Source of the DNA: Podospora pseudocomata
Lineage: Eukaryota > Ascomycota > Sordariomycetes > Sordariales > Podosporaceae
Assembly: GCF_035222375.1 (NCBI RefSeq)
Contig: NC_085887.1
Location: 37,501 to 101,500, forward strand
Length of the DNA: 64,000 nucleotides
Reading direction: 5' to 3'
This document shows, in pieces, positions 43,401 to 52,807 of the stretch. The notes beneath the pieces were generated by a model that saw only the letters and a list, made by a program, of their open reading frames with translations, made no database searches and was not told the DNA's origin. The position numbers and the translations under genes were made by a program. Position 1 is the stretch's first letter; every line of letters starts with the position of its first letter.

Positions 43401-44269
43401 GCCTGATTTGGCTTTCTCAGACAGCCTACTTCGACAAAATCGTCACCCTGGCTAGCAAAGAAACCAACAGTACAAAGGTCAAGATCCCAATGGCTACAAC
43501 AGAATTGCTGCCATACGAGGGCAAGGCCGAGCCTCGGTCGATCACGGCTTTCCAGCAAAAGACTGGATCCATCTTATACGCCGCAGTGGTTACCAGACCA
43601 GATATAGCATTTGCGGCATCACGGCTGGTTAGATTCAACACCAATCCTGACCACAACACCATAAAGCAGCCGATCAAGTGCTGCATTATCTCTATAACAC
43701 TCGAACACTGGCGTTGAGGTTAGGGGGTGAAGACGAATTTGTTGTTGCCAGCGATGCCTCATTTGCTGATAATTCGCTCGACCGGAAAAGCTCGCAAGCC
43801 TACACGATGAAGCTGTTTGGCGGCCTAATTGGATGGAGAGCCAATAAGCAAGACACAGTCACCACCTCAACCACCGAAGCTGAGCTCCTCGCCCTCGCAC
43901 AAGCTACGAAAGAAGGGTTATTTATAAATCGTCTGCTTGACGAACTGAAAGTTCAACTAGATCAACACCACATCACCATTCAGTGTGATAACAAGCAAAC
44001 CATTAGGCTGGTGACTGCAGAAATGGCTACTTTGCAAACCAAGCTCCGGCATGTGGATATTCACAACCATTGGCTTCGACAGGAGGTCAACCGCAAAACG
44101 ATAAAAATCGAATACACACCCTCAAACAGTATGACAGCTGACGGCTTGACTAAAGCTCTGAGCAGTCCACTCCACCAGCGTTTCCTCCAGCAAATAGGGT
44201 CACAGAACCAAAGACCTAGATTCTAAATGGTATGGTCCAGATCCAGGCTCGGCTAGATCTGAGGGGGTG

Positions 44270-44509
44270 TGTCAGACAGAAAAGGGTTCTGGTCAACCAA
44301 GCTGAATAGGAGCTCATGGAAGCTGAAACTGACGTAACCAGTTCAGCTGGACATGGTACCATTTGCCACCAATGCTGTCACCATGTATAGATATAATTGA
44401 GGTTCTCAGGCTTTGAAGGAACAGGAGCACACACAAGGACAAGCAATACAATCACACTGTTGCAACCCCCATGATATTCACCCTCAAGAGTGCATCGTGT
44501 TATCTGACA
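44270..44509 (+). repeat. 3' LTR of the copia-type element
   Basis: 240 bp, preceded by the purine-rich tract GAGGGGGTG and followed by the second AGAAC target copy. Confidence 0.93.
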
Positions 44510-44517
44510 AGAACACT

Positions 44518-44612
44518 TGTGGGCGAGCCGTTGAAAGCGCTGTGGGCGAGCCGTTGAGAGCGCTGTGGGCGAGCCGTTGAGAGCGCTGTGGGTGAGCCGT
44601 TGAGAACAATGT
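44518..44612 (+). repeat. Tandem 23-bp repeats within LTR family B
   Basis: About four units of GTGGGCGAGCCGTTGAGAGC plus three bases. The first and last units carry small changes. Confidence 0.85.
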
Positions 44613-44673
44613 GGGCGGAGAATTCCATAAACAAGTGCTGTAAAATTCCATGAATAAATGCTGCATTTTAACA

Positions 44674-45305
44674 TTATCCTTCATTTTTGCTTTTAATTTA
44701 GATACAAATTTATCCCCGCTATAGTGTAGAGTTTTCTTAGTATTAACTCATCGTCGTTACCCCGCACTTCACTTAAGAAGAAATTCAACCGACACGCATA
44801 CACGTGACTAGCTATTTCCGTTTTGTTTTACGGTCTCAAAAAGCAAATCCCTGTTTCATCATCTCGCCCCAGCCTCCACTCCCGCTCCACCGTCTTTGCA
44901 TCTCAAACTCCCAACATCATACCCATCAACTAGCTAGTCGCAGTTGATACTACAAAACGGTCTTTCTTTTACTACTATAAACAGTATTATGTATCGGCTA
45001 CTTCCATCTCGCTTTACCTTTAACCTATAGCTAGCATAACATTTGCCTCGGCCCTCTAATTGATCCAAGTGTCCGGTACAGTCCAACTCCACGGCACCGA
45101 TAAACTGTGGTCGGATCCCTTCTCCGTTTCAGCTGCGCAGCACCTTCGGCCCAACTGCTACCAGTTTACATTTATAAGCATTATCGCCACTCTAGCCGAC
45201 CCCGTCGCTGCCGCCACCGATAGCCCGCCGTATCGTCCATAGCCAAGCTGCAAACCCTTAACCCAAACGGCTGCTCCGGTCCTCCTCGGGGTCCCACCTA
45301 CGTGG
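44674..45305. other. Intergenic region upstream of the Myb-like gene
   Basis: No gene is supported. The stretch is moderately AT-rich and pyrimidine-rich. The right end is the 5' leader of the next gene. Confidence 0.5.
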
Positions 45306-46689
45306 GTGCTGGACGCCATGTCTGACCAGGACTACGGACTTGCTCCTCCAGGCGCCAAACCCTCCGACAGCACCCCGGGCAAACATCGTGGCCCGCGCTT
45401 CACCTGGAACTCGCAGTACGAAGCTACCTTCTTCCGCTCGCTATGCGACTCAGTCAACCTGGGTCTGCGCGAAGGCAGCACCTTCAAGCCCCAGGCTTGG
45501 GACCGTGCTATCCAAGCCCTTATCGACAAACACAATGCCTATGCCAACAAGAGTCATCTCATCAACAAGAGTGACAATGCTCGCAAGAAGTACCGCCTGT
45601 GGATTGGCTTGAGGGAGGATAACTCTTTCTACTACAATCCACAAACCAGGACAGTGACTGGCACTGAAGAGGCTTGGGCTAGGCATCTCCAGGTACGTCG
45701 CCGCCATTGCGACATCTTGATTATAACCGCCTTGCTGACTTCAATGTGTTGTACAGAAAGAACCATTAGCTCGCTCGCTCAAAGGTCGACCTTTCGAACA
45801 CGAAGAATATTACGAGATCCTCTTCCCTGACGTGCCTGGATCTGGCGGCGCCCCTAAACGTCTTACCAAACCTCGCAGGAAAGGACCGGACAGCCTCAAT
45901 AGCACCGATGAACCAGACGCACCCGGCACATCTATCATGGACATGCTCACCGACACGAGCTACCTCAATCCTGTACAGACGCATATTGCGCCGCCTCTTC
46001 CCCAGCAGCCTAGTATTGTCGCGCCTTCTATGCCGACCCCTCTCCCGGCGCCTTCACAACAGCTTTCACGGCCCCCAGCGGCAATGGCCCCGCCGCCTCA
46101 GCCTCGCGCCTCCCTTCCATCCACAACCTCTGCACTGACACCGCCAGAAGAGAACCCACAGCAACCAAGGAAGCGCATGCACGCCGGCGACAACGCCGCG
46201 ACCACGAATCAATCCATCCAATCTGACAAGCGTCGGCGCACTGCTCCTCCGAACTACATCGATCTTCAGCAACAGCAGACTCATGTAGCGACCGCAAACA
46301 ATGTTAACCACGCCCTGCATCCTGCTCTCAGCAATCATGCGACTCAAAGCAGCGGGGGCAGCACTAGCAACAGCACTGGCATTGCTGTCGCATCATCTCA
46401 CACAGTCGGCACCCACCCGTCGCTCCCAACCGCCCCTCCCGTCGCCAGTGACATCACAGTTCTAGCCGAGGCTCTCCGTGGGGCCAAGGCTCGCCCTACT
46501 TGGCAGGAACAGGCTATGGAGATCTTGTTTGGGGATTTCCGCGAGGAGGACCCCGACTTGCAGATCAAAATCGCCGAAAAGCTGCTGACGGACGAGAACA
46601 AAGCGATGTTTTTCTGCAAGATGCCAGAGCCATTGCGGAAGCACTGGGTTAAGCGCCTTAGAGAGGTGCATAATAATCGTGTTTCTTAA
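45306..46689 (+). CDS. Myb/SANT-like DNA-binding domain protein
   Basis: Exons 45306-45692 and 45757-46689 encode 439 residues, or 435 from the in-frame ATG at 45318. The 64-bp intron has a GCTGAC branch. The N-terminal region FTWNSQYEATFFRSLCDSV...QAWDRAIQALIDKHN...KKYRLWIGLREDNSFYYN matches the trihelix-type Myb_DNA-bind_3 pattern used by host regulators and by the helper proteins of PIF/Harbinger transposons. The middle is Pro/Ser/Gln-rich and disordered. The C-terminus (about 375-435) is helical: WQEQAMEILFGDFREEDPDLQ. It lies inside a transposon island between inverted LTR copies, so a transposon-derived origin is possible, but the frame is intact. Confidence 0.7.
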
Positions 46690-46998
46690 TAGATAGTTAG
46701 GTATTATCTTGCTATTGCTGGTGCCGCAGCTGGGTAGGCCTTGATACGAGAGAAGATGTTAGCGATCCGACGAAATAAGACTCGAGATAAAAGGCAGAGT
46801 AGTAGGTCGACAGTCCTATGCTTCTTTACACGAGCTTACATATGTTATGGACTAACTGGTCCCTCTCCTGTATGCCTTCTCTTCTTTTTCCATATTTACA
46901 TGGAGATGTCATAGTTTTCCATGTTAAAGGTTAGGGTTCTACCCGTCTAGTTAAACCAGTGTGCTCTGAGCCGGGCAGAGTCAGTGCTATAGCCTCGG
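46690..46998. other. 3' flank of the Myb-like gene
   Basis: No gene is visible. The stretch ends at the LTR starting at 46999. Confidence 0.5.
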
Positions 46999-47444
46999 TG
47001 TTACAACCTGCACCAGGAATGGATACAGACTGCAAGGCAGTACGCCGAAGGTGAATATGACAGGATGATCGAAGGTTGTGACAAGCGTCTCAGACACGGG
47101 TTCACTGTCAACAACAGGTTGTTCTAACAAAGAGCTACTGAAAGTAGATTGTAGACAAATGAACTTGAATTGCTTGCATGAGGAATCAGATTCCTCGATA
47201 CGGGGAGCGCCCGGCGCTCCCCCCTATTTATGTCAAGCTGTCTACATATATTTCTGAAGTATCTTTGTACCTTGCTCAGTGTGCTCAGTGGTCTTGGCCA
47301 CTGATCAGACTGAGCAACTCCTGATTGGTTGCACGGGGGCTTGTGGGTCTTTCCATCCCTGGCCCAATGATTGGCTGAGGTGCCCAGCACCTCGGGTACC
47401 ACCCAGTGGTTCCTGTATAGGGGTATTACGCTTGGGACGTAACA
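46999..47444 (+). mobile_element. Solo LTR, family C
   Basis: About 446 bp from TGTTACAACC to GGGACGTAACA. Its 3' half reappears at about 56800-57104. No clear target duplication is visible. The family-B inverted fragment starts directly after it. It is a fossil without internal sequence. Confidence 0.6.
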
Positions 47445-47890
47445 ACGGCTCGCCCACAAGCGCTCTCAACGGCTCCCAAGACTCCTCACCGGATCTCCGG
47501 ACAGACTCTTGACCGGACCTCCGAACAATGAGAGATACGAGAAGCCTCATGAGCGATACGCACCTTATCGGCAACGAGATCATAGATCCAAGCCACTGGG
47601 GCCACCGAGCGATATGGAGCGATAAGGATGATAAGGAAGTTCAGGTGCCCATAAAGAGCCCTTTTCCAATTGCAATGGTGTTCCTGCTTCTTTCTTTCCT
47701 TAAGAAATAATAAGTCAAGTCAGTCAATAAGATTGATCATTTACAGTATCTTATATATGAGACTACAACATCTCAGTTCACTACTCTCTGTGCAGGTAAT
47801 ACCTGTTGCACTTTCTTCCTTCGACAACCACGTCGTCGTACTTAGCAGCACAGTCCGAGACTCGCCAAGTTCTTGGGTAATTGCTTCCAA
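47445..47890 (-). mobile_element. LTR family B, partial inverted copy
   Basis: This is the reverse complement of the left part and the repeat-bearing segment of the 39755-44673 LTR, with many base differences and truncated at both ends. It is clearly older than the copia insertion, since it does not contain it. Confidence 0.75.
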
Positions 47891-48415
47891 TAATTAAGGT
47901 AGGTAAGCCAAGGCATTGACTCGAATCAAACCACTATCTGAGATCTAGGGGAAGTAGAGGTGAGGGGATTGGGCTACCTACAGGCAAAGTTGGGCTTCTT
48001 TTTACTGTAGGCATGTTAAGGAGTAGGTCCAAGCATAACAGTCAACAATGTGGGCTGATGTGTCAGACGTGAACGCGAAGCTGTTATCTGACGTTGAAAG
48101 CCATGTAGCACTGCACACTAGTACAGATGGGATTTGATGTTACCGAAAAGGTGCGGACTGGCGAGAAACGTGACATGAACGTAGAAGAAAGACGATGTCC
48201 TGATGATGCAGTAGGTTACTATGAAACCTTCCACATGGCATTATTTCATGGTGAATTGATCAGATACCAGTAGAAGATAAACACTGACCTGGGTCTCTGA
48301 GATCTGATAAATCTGTGTGCGAGCCAAGGTACCTAACCATCACCGAGACTACCTTAGTTACCGGTAGCCTACATGTGCCGGATGCCGATGCGTTAAAGCT
48401 AGCAGAAAAAAACAT
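47891..48415. other. Intergenic region
   Basis: Nothing supportable was found. Confidence 0.5.
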
Positions 48416-50404
48416 TTATCGGGAAGCCAAGTGGGTGTGTTGACCTGCAAAGCTCCATTGTTGATGGACTCTCTTGCCGGGCGGTTGATGCGCTTGTTGG
48501 GAATATTCCGCCAAGACAATAAATCTCATCTTTGACAAGATTCGTCCGTCAGTGGAGAGGTAGACCCGTTCAAGTATTCCGGGAAACGTTGCTGCCAATA
48601 TGACACATGGTGAGCCAGCTTCACTACAACTGGTGGCAGCAGGTGCGAGGTTGAGGTAGGACAAGACGGCAAGCATAACTGCCGTTGTTTTTGGAGTATT
48701 CCAAAGGAAGGGCGGGCCGGGGAAAATTGAGACCGCGTTAGGTTCAGCTAGGCATGCACTGGAAAGGTCTGCCAAAAGGTGCGGCGATACAAAGCACGGG
48801 GGTTGTTGATGCCCAAAGGCATGGAGACTGATTCCACTGATAAGCCGACTTCGGCAGTAGACCAGATTTGATTGCGTCATCGAACATATTCTGCAGAGTA
48901 GATTCCAGATCAGGGGAAACATCGCAGAGGGAGAAGGTATATTTGAGAGGGGCTTCAGCGTGGCTAGGGATCAACAAGATTGTCAGTTCAGGGGCTCACT
49001 CACTCAACAGAGGCAATCAGAAGCCAGAACTAATTCCTAGCTGCAGAATGCCCGGGTTTGGTGGGGAGGCACGGAGGGCACCAACAAGGAGGGGTCAGAC
49101 CGTCAGACTGCGGGGCATGCTGTCCTCAACGTTCACTGGTCTCTCCTTGTCATGCAGGCCACCTCAAGTTGGGTTTTGGCTCCCACAAGTAGCAATGCAT
49201 CATTAGGCAGTCCTTGCGTAACCCATGCTAGCTGACCAGTGACATATGCGGGTAATGTTCCCGGCTGCGTTAGCTTGGGAACCACAACCCTTCCAGAGCG
49301 TGGTAGGTACCGTACGCAGTAGGTTCTCAAGCTTGGGAAGAGCGCTCCTTTGGAATGTGGACGACAGCCAAGAGGCGGCAACAAGGATGTTCCTTCCATA
49401 GCGCCTGGTAGAAACACGATTAACCAGGTTCTGGGCGCACAACAAGCCCGAAGAGTCAAAATCAAGAATAGGTACCTATCCAGGTACCTAAGCAATATAC
49501 TGGCGATGCGCAGTGTGATGTGATGGATTTACTGACAGGTCGGCTGTTGTGAGAGAGGACTCAAACTTGGGAGGATGTGCAATATGGTAAATATGTTGCC
49601 GGGTTAAGACGGGTGGGATCGCCTGGCTTCGGAAGACGAGTTCGAGAGGGACACAGAGATGGCCGTGGTGTGTGACTCTTTTATAGGTTCGGGGTGAAGA
49701 CCGGTCCGGCGGAGAGCCCGAAAGGGAGCTATTCTCCACTCTATGCAATGCAACCATTTACGTCTCTCCAATCACCGGCAACGAATATCTGCAGAAGGTT
49801 GCCAGCAGTCTGCATCCTGTGGTTAATCTGGTTGGACAGATTCGTGCGGTGGGCATCAAGCCACTACCAACTGGATTGCTGGTTCAGACATCGTCCACGA
49901 AGCTGGGGCTCCCACCCCAAGCTTGGTTTTCCGGGTTGGCGGAATTCCAGGGTAAGGTAGAACCGAAATGATGAAGACCCAAGAGGGACATCCCGGGGCT
50001 ATTCGATACTGCCGCATTTAACAATGGGCACATGGTCCCATGGTTCCACAAGAGCGCTGGCTTCAGGCTCTTAATGCCCTCCCCAGGATGATGTGGCAGC
50101 AGGGAAGCTGGTCTCACGAATCTCACAGCATAATAAATACGCCTGCAGTTCTGTGGTCCATGGCGAGTCCGACTCAAGGCAACATCCAACAAGATAGCTT
50201 CATCTCTTGAGTCGTAGGACATTTGCACACCCCTCAACTCCACGCAACAGAGATCGACAACGCCAAGATGTGAGTCATTGACTAAGGTACCCAGGGGGGA
50301 TATCAAGCGTGCCATATCATTGACGAAGCATCTACGTAGTCTTTTCTGGCCATTAAACTAGCCCACCATCTTTCCAGATACCTATTCAGCCTAGGTAGTC
50401 CGAT
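48416..50404. other. Unresolved region with possible gene relics
   Basis: Several open frames of 60-170 codons lie on both strands with protein-like composition, but none has a recognised domain. Examples are minus-strand 48416-48977 (two overlapping good frames) and 49133-49402 (ATG at 49402, with TATAAAAG at about 49678-49685 upstream). A plus-strand exon-like frame spans about 49688-49971 and follows an acceptor-like TTTATAG. Decayed or intron-rich genes are likely. No function is proposed. Confidence 0.35.
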
Positions 50405-50648
50405 ATGGCTGTGAGTCAAGCATGGATCCCTCTCTTCATGACGATGCGAAGGTTAACCGACCCGCCAGCCCGGAGATACAGTTCGAATTCGCGGCAACTC
50501 GGTCCTGTACAAAGTCATTGCAGTAAATGGCTGCATGCTCACCATCTTGGTGATGAATCCGCAACCAGATGGGCAGTACCTGGACTTCAGTCCGACCTCG
50601 ATACAAACTATAGACGAATATCGCGTCGAAAAGGTGGATGATTGTTGA
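50405..50648 (+). CDS. Very short two-exon gene, 61-residue protein
   Basis: Exon 1 is only ATGGCT (50405-50410). A 58-bp intron follows at 50411-50468 (GTGAGT start, GTTAAC branch, GCCAG end). Exon 2 (50469-50648) encodes PGDTVRIRGNSVLYKVIAVN and on to DEYRVEKVDDC. The hydrophobic and charged pattern looks like a small beta-barrel (KOW/Tudor-like, an inference). It has no signal peptide and belongs to no family I can name. Both exons are in phase and the stop closes the frame. The unspliced frame overlapping exon 2 is unrelated. Confidence 0.6.
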
Positions 50649-50880
50649 GTGGAGAGTCGGATTTACCTTGATGTGTTTTGTCGCCATTGCGTGGTCGGAT
50701 TTCTGCATGGGATACCCTCGTTTTAAACTTATTGTCTGGTACGGCATTTGGACGGATATTTGACTTTCAAGAGAGCACTTTCTAGACTTCTTTTCCTTAT
50801 ATACTACCTAAGGTACCTAACGTCTGATCTCCGAGATTGTTGATAAGTAAGGTATCATCGTTTTGGGGTGTGTTTTGGAA

Positions 50881-51211
50881 ATGACATGTACTGCTGCTGC
50901 GAGATTTATGAACGTAAACGAAAGTCTGTTGCGCATAGATATGCCTCCAGAAGACCATGATGGGACCGATATGGTGGAAGTACCATGGATAGGTCTGTCT
51001 CCACAGCAGCCAACCCCCCGGCACCCATGTACGCTCGGTATTACATTCAAGACCACTGTGCGTAAGAAATACGGCTTTGGTTATGTACTTAACGCCAAGA
51101 TAGGTAGATATGTTTCCAGCTACCTACATGACTAACCAGCAACAGGTAATAATTCAGATGCTGGACGGTGATGGGAAATGGGAACACCCAGAACATAGGT
51201 ACGTCATGTAG
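50881..51211 (+). CDS. Candidate short spliced gene, unknown
   Basis: A tentative two-exon model joins 50881-51057 and 51146-51211 (80 residues). The 88-bp intron begins GTGCGT and ends AACAG, with a TGACTAAC branch. Exon 2 reads VIIQMLDGDGKWEHPEH, which looks coding. Exon 1 could also be read in a second frame, and the donor could be the GTAAGA three bases on. The exact protein is therefore unsure. Confidence 0.28.
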
Positions 51212-51724
51212 GTGAAGTAGTGACTGCTCCGGAATGATGTCCACTTAAATTCTCCACGACAAGATCAAGCCTGTCACTTTATTGCGGGGTGAAAATCTGG
51301 GGAAAGGCTGGTCCGGATATTATATCAACCCCCGTCCCTTGACCTCAAAGCAACTCACACCCTCTTGTTCGGTCCCATCCCTGACATGGCCCCTGACAGC
51401 AAACTTCACATTACCTAAGTTGACTTCCATCCTAATGACTACCTACAACACATGAAGCTTTTGTATGACTGTGAAGATAGAGTCTTTCTCTTTTCAATTG
51501 CAGCTGTTGAAACACTTCAAGTTCGGTCAATATACCTAATTTAAGATGCTCGCGCATTTAGTCTGGGGCTTATGGCTTTGGTCATGTCGGTACGGGCGGG
51601 GGTCCGATGCCTATCTAGATTGCCACTGCTGGTCCGTTGCGGTCACAACTCGCAACTACCTAGTGACTTAGGTGTGCCAGTCTTGATAATTTTCTGCCTG
51701 CCCGTGTTTCAAGTACCCCTTTTA
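51212..51724. other. Intergenic region
   Basis: Nothing supportable. A plus-strand frame at 51572-51862 is antisense to the dehydrogenase relic. Confidence 0.5.
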
Positions 51725-52300
51725 CTGCTGTTGCACTCCCAGAAATGCCCTGACACCTGCAATTCTTTCCAGCTCCTCCATAGTCTCGGACCAGAGCTTA
51801 GCTTCAACCTTCTTTCCTTCCTCTGTATTCATCATGTGGTGTCCCCTGCGGGTTGTCAGTAAACTTCTAAGTTCCTTGAATATTTGCACCAAAATGGAAC
51901 ATGGCATACGAATCGATCTCCCAATTTCTCACCAATCTTCCATGACTCTCCTCTCCCTTCGCATCTACCGCATCGACATACGCCTACGCCCCCCGAGTCA
52001 TCGTCCTTCCTGCCAGACTGGCCATGACGTTGCCCATTAACCTCGCTGGGAAAAACACCAACTTCTGAAGCTCCGGGTTTTTGACCAAGGCTGGATCAAC
52101 CGCATTGACAATCAGGGTGAGACCATGCTGCTGTCAGACGCGGGCGGTGGCCAGACCAAGGCCGGTGTTGGCCTTGTGATCGACGCTGTTTTGCCGACAA
52201 AAGAGGTACATTCTGGAGGAGAAAAAGGTTGGACGAAGAACTGAGAGGTCAGGGCCAACCAAAGGTCACAGGTGAGGGATTTGGTTTCAAAGTGGGCCAC
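51725..52300 (-). pseudogene. Short-chain dehydrogenase/reductase pseudogene
   Basis: On the minus strand the start LTSQFFVQPFSP...FVGKTASIT is followed, after a frameshift, by ANTGLGLATARV. This is the usual N-terminus and cofactor loop of fungal retinol-dehydrogenase-like SDRs. After a stop come LIVNAVDPALVKNPELQKLV, typical of the segment after the catalytic domain, then further stops. The C-terminal helix EEGKKVEAKLWSETMEELERIAGV lies near 51740-51830. The central catalytic region (YxxxK) is deleted. It shows frameshifts, in-frame stops and a large deletion, so it is a dead host gene copy. Confidence 0.75.
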
Positions 52301-52807
52301 GGCGGAGGGGCGGGATTTCCAGCCAGCAAGGAGGGCCACGATGGGGAACTCGAGTAGATTGGTTAGAATTCCGTGATACATAACTCATCGCTGGGTGACA
52401 CATAGGCATAAGATGGGCAAGAAAGCGGATGGACAAGAGGGGATGAAGTGATTTCTTGGCGGTCTGTCACTACAGGTAAGTCTTACTAGACCGATCGAGG
52501 TGGGGCTGTTGTTTCGCGGCCAGTGCCATGGTTTCGAACCCAATCTGCGCCACACTCGGTTGACTGCGACTCCGAGATCGACCAACCCGGGCGTGCCTGT
52601 TCAATCTCCAACCGCAGCGGTCGGCTTGGTGGTTGACCACGGCGTTGGTCTTTGGGTCGGTCTGGTCACTGACTGAAATAGACATCATATTCTGTCTCGC
52701 TTCTACTTGATTCAAGAGCTTCCCACCCAGACTGAGCTTTATCTCTAGCATTTCTTTCTTTTTTTTCTGCCGCATCATTGACTCCAAATGTGGCCACCAG
52801 GGAAATA
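52301..52807. other. Intergenic region and 5' leader
   Basis: No gene is supported. There is a pyrimidine-rich run just before the next start. Confidence 0.5.

Larger units (their letters stand above)
40211..44509 (+). mobile_element. Ty1/copia-type LTR retrotransposon, broken
   Basis: The element has 240-bp LTRs at 40211-40450 and 44270-44509 that look identical by eye, and a perfect 5-bp target duplication AGAAC at 40206-40210 and 44510-44514. A purine-rich tract precedes the 3' LTR. Recognisable parts run in copia order. A gag-like region (40570-41781) ends in a CxxCxxxHxxxxC zinc knuckle. It is followed by a protease, pre-integrase and integrase remnants, a reverse transcriptase with a YVDD box, and RNase H near the 3' end. 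The coding region is broken in roughly three to four places. LTR identity indicates a very recent insertion, with no sign of RIP. Confidence 0.93.
39755..44673 (+). mobile_element. LTR family B, split by a copia-type element
   Basis: The LTR reads TGTTAGAATG at the left and GCATTTTAACA at the right. Its own parts are 39755-40210 and 44515-44673, about 615 bp in all. The right part contains four tandem copies of a 23-bp unit (GTGGGCGAGCCGTTGAGAGC...). A partial inverted copy lies at 47445-47890. It is a solo LTR of unknown internal element, and a host for the younger copia insertion. Confidence 0.65.

Noticed and set aside
47445-47890. Possible TIR DNA transposon together with 39755-40210
   Set aside because: The inverted pair consists of partial LTR copies and the right copy is truncated. 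No transposase lies between them.
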